Shown here: positions 1 through 9,206 of the stretch, one piece after another
Layout of the letters: each line of letters starts with the position of its first letter
Position numbering within the stretch: position 1 is the first letter of the stretch
DNA from: CAMYKD01 sp041617155
Lineage (GTDB): Bacteria > Pseudomonadota > Alphaproteobacteria > Kiloniellales > JAKSDN01
DNA: 64,000 bases
Direction of reading: 5' to 3'
NCBI GenBank assembly: GCA_041617155.1
Contig: JBFJPL010000004.1
Location: 1 to 64,000, forward strand
Made by a program: the position numbers and the translations under genes
Notes under the pieces: model-generated
Database searches by the model: none
What the model was told of the DNA's origin: nothing
Seen by the model: the letters and a program-made list of their open reading frames with translations, nothing else

Positions 1-503
1 AGGCGCTGTTGCTGACCATCGAAACCGGCGACGGGAAGAGGCAGGGTTTCTACCTCTCGGGAAGCGCGATCGACGGCGCGCATCTGGGCGCGCTGCCCGA
101 CGAGCGCGAGATCTGGGTCTCGGCCGAACTTTCCGGCCGGGTCGACGTCATCGACGCCAAAACGCTTCAGGTGATCGATCAGATCCCGTTTCTGCCGCGC
201 GGCTTCCGCAAGGAGCAGGTGACGCCGGTCGACGTGCTGATCACCAAAGACGGCACGGCGGCCTACGTCGCGCTGGGCCGGGCCAACCACGTCGCCGTGG
301 TCGACGTCGCGCGCCGCGAGGTCGAGGACTACATCCTGGTCGGCAGCCGTGCCTGGGGCCTCACCCTGACCCGGGACGAAAGCAAGCTCTATGTCGCCAA
401 CGGCCTGTCCGACGACATCACGATCATCGACACGGCCACTCGCAAGGTGATCAAATCGGTGCCGGTGGGCCTGGTGCCCTACGGTATCCTGATCGACGAT
501 TGA
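1..503 (+). CDS. PQQ-dependent catabolism-associated YVTN beta-propeller protein (3' part)
   Basis: The reading frame is open from the window edge, so the start lies upstream and only the last 167 or so residues are seen. They contain repeated beta-propeller blades with the YVTN-family pattern, for example KLYVANGLSDDITIIDTAT followed by KVIKSVPVG. This fits the family of beta-propeller proteins found with PQQ-dependent alcohol catabolism and a dedicated ABC transporter (TIGR03866-like). The next gene, which follows within about 20 bases, encodes the matching substrate-binding protein, so the two form one operon. Members of this family are usually exported and are thought to act in the periplasm, but the signal peptide is outside the window. 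Family assignment is from motif and neighbour, not from an alignment. Confidence 0.8.
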   Translation, partial: ALLLTIETGDGKRQGFYLSGSAIDGAHLGALPDEREIWVSAELSGRVDVIDAKTLQVIDQIPFLPRGFRKEQVTPVDVLITKDGTAAYVALGRANHVAVVDVARREVEDYILVGSRAWGLTLTRDESKLYVANGLSDDITIIDTATRKVIKSVPVGLVPYGILIDD

Positions 504-519
504 TTTGATTGGCGTGGTG

Positions 520-1764
520 ATGACCGGCCATAGCGCCGCGTGGAGAGCTTTTCGGCCCGTCGCACGCTTGCTGTCGATCGCGGCGACGCTGTGGCTTTCC
601 GGCTCGCTTGCCGGATCGGACCGCGCGGCGGCGCAAGATGCGAACACCCAGGCGCGGGAACTGCCGATTGGCTACCTTTCGATCACCGGAGACCCGCGCC
701 ACGCGGAAAAGCGGACCTACGCCAACATCGTGCTGCAACCCGCGATCAACCCCTTTGACGGTGCCCGGACGGCGCTCAAGGAGGGCCGTATTCTGGGCCG
801 CTCGCTCAAGCTGAAGTTCCGCCTCGAACGAGCCGAGGGCAAGGATCACACGGCGCTGCTCGAGCAGCTCGACCGGCTCAACCGAGAGGCCGGCGTTCGC
901 TTCTTCCTGGTCGACGCACCGGGCGCCGATGTGGCCGGATTGGCCGAACTAACGCGCGGGCGCGACCTTCTGTTGATCAACGTGTCGGCGCTAGACGACG
1001 ACCTGCGCGGCGCGGGTTGCCAGGCGCACCTGCTGCACACCATGCCGAGCCGCGCCATGCTGGCCGATGCGCTGGCCCAGTACCTGGTGGCGCGCAGCTG
1101 GCGCCGGGTGCTGCTGCTCCAGGGCCCGCTTGCGGAGGACGAGGCGGTCGCCCGGGCGTTCCGGAAGACGGCGCGCAAGTTCGGTATCAAGATCGTCCAG
1201 CGCCGTAGCTTCATCGCCTCCAACGACCCGCGCCAGCGCGAGCAGAACAATATCCTGCTGCTGACCACCGGTCCGGCCCACGACGTCGTTTTCGTGGCCG
1301 ACGCGACGCGCGAGTTCGCCCGCACCATCGCCTACCAAACGGCCGAACCGCGCCTGGTGATCGGCGATGCCGGGCTCGGCGCCACGGCCTGGCACTGGGC
1401 CTGGGAACGCCACGGCGCGCCGCAACTCAATCAGCGCTTCGACCGCTTGGCGAAGCGCCCCATGACCGATGCCGATTGGGCCGCCTGGATCGCGGTGCGG
1501 GCGATCATCGAGGCCGCCGTGCGCACCGGCACGACCGACTTCGCCGCCCTGGTCGGCTACCTGAAGAGCGCCGACCTGGCGCTCGACGGCTACAAGGGAA
1601 CACCCGCCAACTTCCGGCCGTGGAGCGGCCAGCTCCGGCAGCCCGTCCTGCTCGCCACCCACAACGCGGTTCTGACTCGCGCGCCGTTGGACGGCTTCCT
1701 GCACCCGACATCCTATCTCGACACGCTGGGCGCGGACCGGGCGGAGAGCGGCTGCGGCGGGTGA
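520..1764 (+). CDS. ABC transporter substrate-binding protein, PQQ-catabolism associated
   Basis: A 414-residue periplasmic binding protein with a hydrophobic signal segment (about residues 12-38, ending in AAAQ) and a branched-chain amino-acid binding-protein type fold. It resembles the substrate-binding protein of the ABC system that accompanies PQQ-dependent alcohol dehydrogenases (TIGR03863-like); the true ligand is unknown. I chose the ATG at 520; a TTG at 505 in the same frame, directly after the upstream stop, is the alternative. The gene follows the beta-propeller gene by 16 bases, which suggests translation coupling. ATPase and permease genes of such a system are not seen downstream, where the next gene is on the other strand, so they should lie upstream of the window. 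Confidence 0.8.
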   Translation: MTGHSAAWRAFRPVARLLSIAATLWLSGSLAGSDRAAAQDANTQARELPIGYLSITGDPRHAEKRTYANIVLQPAINPFDGARTALKEGRILGRSLKLKFRLERAEGKDHTALLEQLDRLNREAGVRFFLVDAPGADVAGLAELTRGRDLLLINVSALDDDLRGAGCQAHLLHTMPSRAMLADALAQYLVARSWRRVLLLQGPLAEDEAVARAFRKTARKFGIKIVQRRSFIASNDPRQREQNNILLLTTGPAHDVVFVADATREFARTIAYQTAEPRLVIGDAGLGATAWHWAWERHGAPQLNQRFDRLAKRPMTDADWAAWIAVRAIIEAAVRTGTTDFAALVGYLKSADLALDGYKGTPANFRPWSGQLRQPVLLATHNAVLTRAPLDGFLHPTSYLDTLGADRAESGCGG

Positions 1765-1837
1765 ACCGCCGACAACGGGCCGGAGAGTCACGCCCGTAAC
1801 GGCGTCACTCCCCGCCCGTCATTGACCGGCGCCGGTC

Positions 1838-2704
1838 CTAGCGGACCAGCTTGATCTCGACCCGGCGGTTCCTGGGCTCCGGGGTGCCGGGACCGGTGGC
1901 GACCGCTGGTCGGGCCGCGCCGTAGGCCGAGGTGACGATCTGGTCGTCCTTGAGTCCGGCCGAGAGCAGCAGCTTCTTGACCGCCTCGGCGCGCTCCGCG
2001 GCGAGCAGCTTGTTCCGCTCGCCGGTGCCCGTGGTGTCGGTGTGGCCGCTCACCAGGACCTTGAGGGACCCGCCCTTGGCGATCGTGGCGGCATCCATCA
2101 CCTTGTCCAGCTGCCGTTTGGCCGGATTTGCGCTGCCGCTGCTGAAATAGACCACGTAGTCGTCGCCCTTGCGCAGGCCCAACGCGGTCTGGACCCGGCC
2201 GATCGCAGTATAGAAATCGTTGCGGCAGGCCGTGATGTCCTCGGACTGGTGGTTTTCCTCCTGCTCCTGGACCCAGCAGTCGAAGCTCACCTGGGCCTTG
2301 GCCGCGTCGGCCGTCAGCCTCGAGCGGGCGCCCCTTTCGAGCACCGAGGTCAGGTCCTTGCGGGCCAGCTTGATCTCGTCCCGTTTGTCGGCCGGCAGTT
2401 TGCGTTCATAGAGCGCATCGGGGCTGACCTCCTGGTCCTCGGCGGCGGCCAGCGCTTTGTCGGCGAAGTGGCGGGAGTCGGCCCAGTCGTATTCCGCGCG
2501 CTCGGCGGCGGCCAGCGCCATGTAGCCGTCGTAAAGCTGGCGGTTGAAGGCCGAGCCCGTGGGCGTGGTCCTTTTCGCCACCTGGTAAGTCTCCTGCGGC
2601 AAGTTCTGCTCGATCCAGGAGCGGGCGACCTCGCCTTCCCGCGCGCAGGCGGCGAGTAGCAGCGCCGCCATGCCGGTTATCAGTATCCTTGCAACGTTAA
2701 ACAT
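1838..2704 (-). CDS. OmpA-family peptidoglycan-binding lipoprotein
   Basis: The 288-residue product starts with a lipoprotein signal peptide; the lipobox LAAC places the lipidated cysteine at residue 20. A largely helical middle region of about 150 residues is followed by an OmpA C-terminal domain (about residues 175-288) with the expected VSGHTDTTG and NRRVEI motifs that bind meso-diaminopimelate in peptidoglycan. It should be an outer-membrane lipoprotein tethering the membrane to the cell wall. It stands alone between genes on the opposite strand. The middle domain is not one I can name. The signal, lipobox and OmpA motifs are directly visible; location is inferred. Confidence 0.85.
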   Translation of the reverse strand: MFNVARILITGMAALLLAACAREGEVARSWIEQNLPQETYQVAKRTTPTGSAFNRQLYDGYMALAAAERAEYDWADSRHFADKALAAAEDQEVSPDALYERKLPADKRDEIKLARKDLTSVLERGARSRLTADAAKAQVSFDCWVQEQEENHQSEDITACRNDFYTAIGRVQTALGLRKGDDYVVYFSSGSANPAKRQLDKVMDAATIAKGGSLKVLVSGHTDTTGTGERNKLLAAERAEAVKKLLLSAGLKDDQIVTSAYGAARPAVATGPGTPEPRNRRVEIKLVR

Positions 2705-2842
2705 TGTCTCTTCCCCTTGTTTCCATACCTGGTTATTGAGATTTTCGGATACTTCGCACTAGCCCCGGGTCAGGATAGCACCAAAGTTCCCGGCGCGGGA
2801 GGTGCGACAGCGGCCCATCGATAGCAGCGAAAGGTGGCGACC

Positions 2843-3586
2843 ATGGGACGGCTTCAAGGCAAGATCGTGCTCGTGACCGGAGCCGCCGGCGGCATCGGGC
2901 GGGCGATCTGCAGCCTCTTCGCCGCCGAGGGCGCGCGGGTCGCGGCGAGCGACCTGGCGGCGCCCGGCCAGGTCAAGGGCGCGGAACTTGCGCTGGCGCT
3001 CGACGTGACGCGGGAGTGCGATTGGGCCTCGGCGCTATCGCTGGTGGCCGAACGCTTCGGGCGGCTCGACGTGCTGGTCAACAACGCCGGGGTCGCGCTG
3101 ACCAAGGACCTGGAGGCGACCACGCTGGATGAATGGCGCCAGGTCATGGCGGTCAACCTGGACGGCACCTTCCTCGGCACCAAGGCGGCCATCTCGGCCA
3201 TGAAGGAGAGCGGCGGCGGGGCGATCGTCAATCTCTCGTCGATCGCCGGAATCATCGGCGCGCCCATGCTTGCGGCCTATTCGGCGGCCAAGGGCGGCGT
3301 ACGTAATTTCACCAAGTCGGCGGCGCTGCACTGCGCCGAACAGGGCTACCGGATCCGCGTCAACTCCCTGCATCCGGGCTTCACCGACACCGCCATGCTG
3401 GATGGCATCGCCGGCGCGCTGGGCGATACCGGCGCGATCAAGGACAAGATGGCCCGGCGCCAGCCCCTGGGCCGCCTGGCCGAGCCGAATGAGATCGCCC
3501 GCGCCGCGCTGTTTCTCGCCAGCGACGAAGCGGCCTACATGACCGGCGCCGAACTGGTGCTGGACGGCGGTTTTACGGCGCAGTGA
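2843..3586 (+). CDS. SDR-family NAD(P)-dependent oxidoreductase
   Basis: A classical short-chain dehydrogenase of 247 residues. Visible motifs are the cofactor-binding glycine pattern TGAAGGIG near residue 12, NNAG in the middle, the catalytic Ser in NLSS, YSAAK with the catalytic Tyr and Lys, and the C-terminal MTGAELVLDGG. An acidic residue after the second strand (ASDL) favours NAD over NADP. I start at the ATG at 2843, eight bases after GAAAGG; a GTG at 2834 in frame lies inside that ribosome-binding site. The substrate cannot be told from sequence; cyclopentanol/3-beta-hydroxysteroid dehydrogenase-like and 3-oxoacyl reductase-like members look the same at this level. Confidence 0.9.
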   Translation: MGRLQGKIVLVTGAAGGIGRAICSLFAAEGARVAASDLAAPGQVKGAELALALDVTRECDWASALSLVAERFGRLDVLVNNAGVALTKDLEATTLDEWRQVMAVNLDGTFLGTKAAISAMKESGGGAIVNLSSIAGIIGAPMLAAYSAAKGGVRNFTKSAALHCAEQGYRIRVNSLHPGFTDTAMLDGIAGALGDTGAIKDKMARRQPLGRLAEPNEIARAALFLASDEAAYMTGAELVLDGGFTAQ

Positions 3587-3597
3587 GCAACGCCGGA

Positions 3598-4023
3598 TTA
3601 GCGCGCCGGCGGGATCGAGTAGGTCGCGGTGACGTGGGCGACCGGGCCGTCGCCTGCCTCGCCCGCCGTGAAGATCGAGACTTCGCCGTAGGCCAGGCGC
3701 TTGCCGAGCTTCAGCATGCGGGCCTCGCCGACCATGTCCTTGGGCTTGGGTCGACGTAGGAAGTTGCAGTTGAGGCCGGTGGTGACCGCCAGCTCGACCC
3801 GGCCGATCACGCTCAAGACCGCCACGTAGACAGCGAAGTCGGCCAGGCCCATGAGCAGCGGACCGGCGACCGTGCCGCCCGGGCGTACGAAAAGCGGTTT
3901 GTAGGGCAGGCGCACGCGAGCCGTACCCTGGCCGATCTCCTCGACTGCCAAGCCCATCTCCGCCGCCCAGGGCAGCTCGGCCTCGGTCAGCTGGCGCACC
4001 TCCTCCAGCGTAATCTTCGGCAT
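3598..4023 (-). CDS. PaaI-family hotdog-fold thioesterase
   Basis: This 141-residue protein has the hotdog thioesterase pattern, with RPGGTVAGPLLMGLADFAV in place of the usual HGG-D stretch and a conserved C-terminal strand VAHVTATYSIP. Such enzymes hydrolyse acyl-CoA thioesters in the cytosol. The gene runs convergently to the SDR gene with 11 bases between the stops, and lies beside two crotonase genes on the other strand, which suits a role in acyl-CoA metabolism. The usual catalytic Asp or Glu is probably the Asp in GLADF. The substrate is unknown. Confidence 0.85.
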   Translation of the reverse strand: MPKITLEEVRQLTEAELPWAAEMGLAVEEIGQGTARVRLPYKPLFVRPGGTVAGPLLMGLADFAVYVAVLSVIGRVELAVTTGLNCNFLRRPKPKDMVGEARMLKLGKRLAYGEVSIFTAGEAGDGPVAHVTATYSIPPAR

Positions 4024-4140
4024 CTGACTTTCCCCTGCGTGCAGCCCTCGTTGCCCCGGTCCATTTAATTACCGCTTGCGCGAGCCTTCGCGAAAGGCCG
4101 AAATTTCTACTGGGCGAAGACGCACAGGAGAAATAGCGAG

Positions 4141-4947
4141 ATGGACGATCAAGTCAGAGTCGAAAAGAACGGCCCCGTGACCACAGTGATCCTGAACCGA
4201 CCCGAGGTACGCAACGCTGTGGATCCAGAGACCGGCGAGCAACTGGTCCGGGCCTTTCTGGACTTCGAAGCCGACGAAGTGGCGTCGGTCGCTGTTTTCT
4301 TCGGCGATCACGGCGCCTTCTGCGCCGGCGGCGACCTCAAGGCGCTGTCTGGTGATTCGGGCGACACCTGGCTTAATAAGCTGCATTTCCCGGGCGACCC
4401 CGAGGCGCCTTTGCCCCCTGGGCCGCTTGGCCCCTCCCGCCTCGAGCTGAGCAAGCCGACCATTGCGGCGGTCGCCGGCCCGGCGGTGGCTGGCGGCATG
4501 GAACTCGCCTTGTGGTGCGACCTTCGGATCATGGAGGAGGACGCCTACTTCGGCGTCTACTGCCGACGCTGGGGCATTCCGCTGATCGACGGCGGCACCG
4601 TGCGGTTGCCCCGCCTGGTCGGCCAGGGCCGGGCGCTGGAGATCATCCTAACTGGCCGCAAGGTGCCGGCCCGTGAGGCGCTTGCCATCGGCATGTGTGA
4701 GAAAGTTGTGCCCAGGGGCGAGGCACGCCAGGCGGCCGAGGAAATGGCACGCGAGATCGCGCGCTTCCCGCAGGAGTGCGTCCGCGCCGACCGCAATTCA
4801 GCGCATCGGCAGTACGGTCTGCCGCTGCGTGAGGCCATGCGCCGGGAATACGACAATGGCCTGTCCTGCCTGGAGAACGAGGGCGTGGCGGGCGCCGGCC
4901 GCTTCGCCGCCGGCAAGGGCCGCCACGGCGACTATGGCGACATCTGA
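4141..4947 (+). CDS. Crotonase / enoyl-CoA hydratase family protein
   Basis: A 268-residue crotonase-fold protein. The two oxyanion-hole segments are clear: FCAGGDLKAL near residue 60 and GPAVAGGMELALWCD near residue 115. The position where enoyl-CoA hydratases carry the second catalytic Glu reads GIPLIDGGTVRL, so an Asp is present and the Glu is missing; hydratase activity is therefore not certain and an isomerase, hydrolase or decarboxylase role is possible. The start ATG follows an AGGAG by 9 bases. It is followed by a second crotonase gene in the same direction, 110 bases downstream. Confidence 0.85.
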   Translation: MDDQVRVEKNGPVTTVILNRPEVRNAVDPETGEQLVRAFLDFEADEVASVAVFFGDHGAFCAGGDLKALSGDSGDTWLNKLHFPGDPEAPLPPGPLGPSRLELSKPTIAAVAGPAVAGGMELALWCDLRIMEEDAYFGVYCRRWGIPLIDGGTVRLPRLVGQGRALEIILTGRKVPAREALAIGMCEKVVPRGEARQAAEEMAREIARFPQECVRADRNSAHRQYGLPLREAMRREYDNGLSCLENEGVAGAGRFAAGKGRHGDYGDI

Positions 4948-5057
4948 CGGACGGCAAGGGCGGCGCTCTCGTCCGGCGGTCCAGATTGCCCTTGAACCGG
5001 GACCCCGGAAGGGGCCAGATTCACCCGAAGACCCGCCAAATCCGAGGGAGACGTCCC

Positions 5058-5860
<803 letters not shown>

Positions 5861-5864
<4 letters not shown>

Positions 5865-6382
5865 GCAAACGCGCCCTGCGGATGGACCACGACGCCTACC
5901 CGGATTCCTATATCCGCGGCATCCTGGGCGAGGTCTCGACGATCGCCATGGTCGGCGCCAGCCCGAAATGGAACCGGCCGTCCTTCTTCGCCATGAAGTA
6001 TCTTCAGGAGAAGGGCTACCGCGTGATCCCGGTCAACCCGCGGGTCGCCGGCGACGAGATCCTGGGCGAGCGGGTCTACGGCAGCCTGGCGGAGATTCCC
6101 GGGCCGATCGACCTGGTCGATATCTTCCGCGCCTCCGAGGACGTCGGGCCGATCGTCGCGGAAACGCTCGAGCTGGCCAGGGACAAGGGGATCAAGGTGG
6201 TCTGGATGCAGCTCGGCGTGCGCGACGACGCGGCGGCCCGGCGGGCCGAGGCCGCCGGGCTCAAGGTGGTCATGGACCGCTGCCCGAAGATCGAGTTCGG
6301 CCGGCTCAACACCGAACTCTCCTGGGGCGGCTTCAACTCGAAGGTGATCTCCAGCAGAAGGCGGAGGCTGCGGATCGGATGA
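5861..6382 (+). CDS. CoA-binding domain protein (YccU-like)
   Basis: A 173-residue Rossmann-fold protein of the succinyl-CoA-ligase-alpha CoA-binding type. The nucleotide-loop segment IAMVGASPKWNRPSF (about residues 29-43), IPVNPR and VWMQLGVRDDAAA are the family marks. The family's function is not settled; it may bind CoA or acyl-CoA in regulation. It overlaps the upstream crotonase gene by 4 bases and precedes the sulfhydrylase gene, from which it is separated by about 216 bases holding a palindromic repeat. The last residues (SRRRRLRIG) look like a run-out into intergenic sequence, so the native C-terminus may have been altered. Confidence 0.85.
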
Positions 6383-6408
6383 ATGGCCCGCGCCTCGTGA
6401 CTCCTGGA

Positions 6409-6429
6409 TCGCCGGATCAAGTCCGGCGA
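6409..6429. repeat. Palindromic intergenic repeat (alphaproteobacterial type)
   Basis: TCGCCGG and CCGGCGA flank a 7-base centre ATCAAGT, giving a small hairpin just after the CoA-binding gene. The same core, CCGG-N7-CCGG with a GATC/AAG-like centre, recurs at 10459-10481 and 10564-10582. Such 'CCGGATCAAGTCCGG' sites are common between genes in alphaproteobacteria. The stretch 6430-6598 also has an imperfect inverted repeat, TTCGCGGGC at 6480 and GCCCGCGAA at 6513, and nothing else I can name. Confidence 0.6.
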
Positions 6430-6598
6430 TGACATTGGGGGTTTATCGAATAGAGTGCAGATATGCTCCCCCAGTGTTGTTCGCGGGCCCCGCTTCGCGC
6501 CCTGCTGCGCAGCCCGCGAATCCAGGGTTGCCGGCGGGGCGGTGACAAGTGGCCTCGAAGCCTCCATGATGAAAAGCAAGCTTGGCCAAGAGGACCCG

Positions 6599-7918
6599 AT
6601 GAGCGATAAACTCAAGGAGCGCTACGGCTTCGAGACGCGCATGATCCACGCCGGCAGCCAGCCGGAGCCGGTCACCGGCGCGCGCCAGACGCCGATCTTC
6701 CAGAACACCTCCTACGTCTTCTACGACGTCGACCACGCCGCCTCGCTGTTCAACCTGCAGACCTTCGGCTTTATCTATTCGCGCCTGACCAACCCGACCG
6801 TGGCCGCCTTGGAGGAGCGCATCGCCAGCCTGGAGGGTGGCCGCGGCGCGACCTGCTGTGCCTCCGGCCACGCCGCGCAGGTGCTGACCTTCTTCACCTT
6901 CATGGAGCCGGGCGACGAGTTCATCGCCTCGACCCGGCTCTACGGCGGCTCGATCACCCAGTTCGGCAAGACCTTCAAGAAGTTCGACTGGCAGGCCCGC
7001 TTCGTCGACGTCGACGACCTCGACGCGGTGAAGCAAGCGATCACGCCGAAGTGCAAGGCGATCTTCGTCGAGAGCCTGGCCAACCCGGGCGGCGTGGTGA
7101 GCGACCTGGAAGGCTTGTCGAGGATCGCCAAGGAGGCCGGCATCCTGCTGATCGTCGACAACACCATGGCAACGCCGGTGCTCTGCCGGCCGTTCGAGTG
7201 GGGCGCCGACATCTCGATCCACTCGACCACCAAGTTCCTGTCCGGCAATGGAACCTCGGTCGGCGGCGCGGTGGTCGACAGCGGCACCTTCGACTGGGCG
7301 CAGAACGACAAGTTCGCCGGCCTGACCGAGCCGGAGCCGGCCTATCACGGCCTCAGCTTCTACGAGACCTTCGGCGACATGGCCTTCACCACCCACGCCC
7401 ACGCCGTCGGCCTGCGCGATCTCGGGCCGACCATGGCGCCGATGAACGCCTTCCTCACCTTGCTGGGCGCCGAGACACTGAGCCTGCGCATGGAGCGGCA
7501 CTGCGAGAACGCCGCCAAGGTCGCGGACTATCTTGAGCGCCACGACGAGGTCGCCTGGGTTTCCTACGCCGGCCTCAAGTCGAGTCCCTACCACGAGCTC
7601 GCAAAGAAGTACCTGGCCGGCGGCGCCGGCTCGGTCTTTACCTTCGGGGTCAAGGGCGGCTATGAGATGGGCGTGCGCGTGGTCGAGGGCTGCGAGCTCT
7701 TGAGCCATCTGGCGAACGTCGGCGACACCCGCTCGCTGATTCTGCACCCGGCCTCGACCACCCATCGACAGCTGACCGACGAGCAGCGCGCGGCCGCCGG
7801 CGCCGGGCCCGAGGTGATCCGACTCTCGATCGGCCTGGAGACCGTCGACGACATCATCGCCGACCTGGACCAGGCGCTGAAGGCCGCCGCCGCGGGTGCC
7901 AGCAAGGCCGCCGAGTAG
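6599..7918 (+). CDS. metY: O-acetylhomoserine aminocarboxypropyltransferase (sulfhydrylase)
   Basis: A 439-residue PLP enzyme of the Cys/Met-metabolism family. The PLP lysine lies in SIHSTTKFLSGNGTSVGG, and family motifs such as QTPIFQNTSYVF, YSRLTNPTVAALEERIA and NPGGVVSDLE are present. Length and motifs fit O-acetylhomoserine sulfhydrylase, which makes homocysteine from O-acetylhomoserine and sulfide. The MetA at 51793-52740 has the acetyl-type specificity residue, so both steps of an acetyl route are present. I chose the ATG at 6599, 4-5 bases after AAGAGGA; an in-frame start at 6566 or 6455 would add a low-quality extension. I saw no SAM riboswitch that I could defend upstream. Confidence 0.92.
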   Translation: MSDKLKERYGFETRMIHAGSQPEPVTGARQTPIFQNTSYVFYDVDHAASLFNLQTFGFIYSRLTNPTVAALEERIASLEGGRGATCCASGHAAQVLTFFTFMEPGDEFIASTRLYGGSITQFGKTFKKFDWQARFVDVDDLDAVKQAITPKCKAIFVESLANPGGVVSDLEGLSRIAKEAGILLIVDNTMATPVLCRPFEWGADISIHSTTKFLSGNGTSVGGAVVDSGTFDWAQNDKFAGLTEPEPAYHGLSFYETFGDMAFTTHAHAVGLRDLGPTMAPMNAFLTLLGAETLSLRMERHCENAAKVADYLERHDEVAWVSYAGLKSSPYHELAKKYLAGGAGSVFTFGVKGGYEMGVRVVEGCELLSHLANVGDTRSLILHPASTTHRQLTDEQRAAAGAGPEVIRLSIGLETVDDIIADLDQALKAAAAGASKAAE

Positions 7919-7996
7919 CGGCCGGAACTGGGTATGGGTGTCCGGATCTTGAAGATCGTCTGATCAGGTTTGCCGGTCAGCGATAATAAAACAACG

Positions 7997-8106
7997 CCCT
8001 CTCACCTTCCCGCCTGGCGGGCCCCTGCCTCGCCCCGAGGAGAGGGAAAGGCGCAAGATCTCGCCGCCGCGTTCCCTCTCCTCGGGGCGAGGGACAGAGT
8101 GAGGGG
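7997..8106. repeat. Long palindromic intergenic repeat (CCCTCTC/GAGGG type)
   Basis: Positions 8028-8048 and 8072-8092 are a perfect 21-base inverted repeat with a 23-base loop. Outer, looser arms (CCCTCTCAC at 7997 and GTGAGGGGG at 8099) extend the fold to about 110 bases. A relative with the same building blocks lies at 34817-34982, so this is a dispersed repeat and not just a terminator, though it sits between the convergent metY and MarR genes and could end transcription from both sides. Confidence 0.65.
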
Positions 8107-8131
8107 GATAGTCGGCCGCGACGCTGATGTG

Positions 8132-8593
8132 TCAGTCTCCGACGCTTGTCATCGCCTCGTCGAGCAGGCGCCTGAGGTCGGCCGCCGGGTCTCGGCCCAT
8201 CTTGCGGCGGAACTGTCGTTCGGTCTCCTGCCACAGGGGCAAGGCCCGCTCGAAGATCTTTCGGCCGGCCTTGGTGATGTCGACGGCCCGCCGGCGCCGA
8301 TCGGCGCCGGCCGCGATGGCGATCCAACCGGCACGTTCCATCGGCCGCAGGTTCCGGGTCAAAGTGGTGCGGTCGGTCGCCAAGCGTTCTGCCAGTTCGG
8401 TGATTGAGAGACCGCCGTCCTGTGCCACGTTGGCCAGCACGGAATACTGGGTCAGCCGCAGGCCGGCCGGCCTGAGCGCGTTGTCGTAGGCCTGGGTCAC
8501 GCGGCGCGCCGTGCGCCGCAGCATCGCGCAGGTGCAGTGTGTGCGCCGCAAGCGGGACGGCGAAAGCGCGGAGCTGATCTGCTTTGCCGACAT
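8132..8593 (-). CDS. MarR-family transcriptional regulator
   Basis: A 153-residue regulator with a winged helix-turn-helix (about residues 45-110): TQYSVLANVAQDGGLSITELAERLATDRTTLTRNLRPMERAGW, then the DRRRRAVDITKAG wing. The start at 8593 is chosen because the domain begins right after it; a much longer open frame upstream runs antisense through the thioesterase gene. It is divergent from a thioesterase and an MFS porter, the usual layout for a MarR protein controlling its neighbours. A short nested palindrome lies in the 72-base gap (8616-8634). A two-Cys segment (HCTCAM, residues 19-24) could sense oxidants, but this is inference. Confidence 0.88.
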   Translation of the reverse strand: MSAKQISSALSPSRLRRTHCTCAMLRRTARRVTQAYDNALRPAGLRLTQYSVLANVAQDGGLSITELAERLATDRTTLTRNLRPMERAGWIAIAAGADRRRRAVDITKAGRKIFERALPLWQETERQFRRKMGRDPAADLRRLLDEAMTSVGD

Positions 8594-8615
8594 GGCTGTC
8601 GCGATTGACTTTTCC

Positions 8616-8634
8616 GTGTATCTACACCAGTGTA
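8616..8634. promoter_or_regulatory. Putative MarR operator (nested GTGTA/TACAC repeats)
   Basis: The sequence GTGTATCTACACCAGTGTA holds GTGTA, TACAC and GTGTA again with 2-base gaps, so the middle arm can pair with either side. It lies 11 bases downstream of a TTGACT (8605-8610) that could be a -35 box for the rightward genes, and between the divergent MarR and thioesterase starts. This is the expected place and form of an autoregulatory operator. No binding data exist here. Confidence 0.45.
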
Positions 8635-8665
8635 TGCGCACGAGTTTACAGCGCAAGGGCGGGTT

Positions 8666-9157
8666 ATGTCCACAGGGGCGAACCGGACGGCGGAGCGGGA
8701 CTATGGCGTCGCGCCGCTCGAGACACTCGAGCAGATGAGTGGCCTGGAGTTCCTCGGCGCGATCGTCGAGGGCCGCCTGCCCGCGCCGCCGATCACCCGG
8801 ACGCTGGATTTTCAGCTGACCGCCGTGGCTGAAGGCCGCGCCGTCTTTCAGGGCAGACCCGGTTTCGCCCACTACAACCCGATCGGCTCGGTGCATGGCG
8901 GTTGGGCGGCAACCCTGCTCGACTCCTGCATGTCCCGCGCCGTGCAAGCCACCTTGCCGAAAGGCTTCGGCTACACCACGCTGGAATTCAAGATCAGCCT
9001 GGCCCGGGCGATCACCGAGAAAACCGGGCCGGTCGAGGCGGAGGGGACCGTCGTCCGGGCGGGCCAGCGCGTCGGCCTGGCCGAGGGCCGTCTGGTCGAC
9101 GGCGACGGCAGGTTGCTGGCGACCGGCAGCGCGACCTGCCTGATCTTTGCGCTTTGA
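8666..9157 (+). CDS. PaaI-family hotdog thioesterase
   Basis: A 163-residue hotdog protein with the motif FAHYNPIGSVHGGWAATLLD, in which HGG and the Asp are the family's catalytic signature, and conserved FKISLARAI. It should cleave acyl-CoA thioesters. The ATG at 8666 follows AAGGG with a 6-base gap; an in-frame ATG at 8630 would put the start on top of the suspected operator. The gene is divergent from a MarR regulator and is followed after 49 bases by an MFS porter, suggesting that all three respond to one compound, possibly an aromatic or hydrophobic acid. That last point is inference. Confidence 0.87.
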   Translation: MSTGANRTAERDYGVAPLETLEQMSGLEFLGAIVEGRLPAPPITRTLDFQLTAVAEGRAVFQGRPGFAHYNPIGSVHGGWAATLLDSCMSRAVQATLPKGFGYTTLEFKISLARAITEKTGPVEAEGTVVRAGQRVGLAEGRLVDGDGRLLATGSATCLIFAL

Positions 9158-9206
9158 GGGATCGCAGGTTGCCGTGCCGGGCCGCCGCTGGAAAGGAATA
9201 GAGGCC

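Noticed and set aside
6443..7765. 440-codon minus-strand frame opposite metY
   Set aside because: Antisense shadow in GC-rich DNA; the plus strand encodes a complete, recognisable enzyme.
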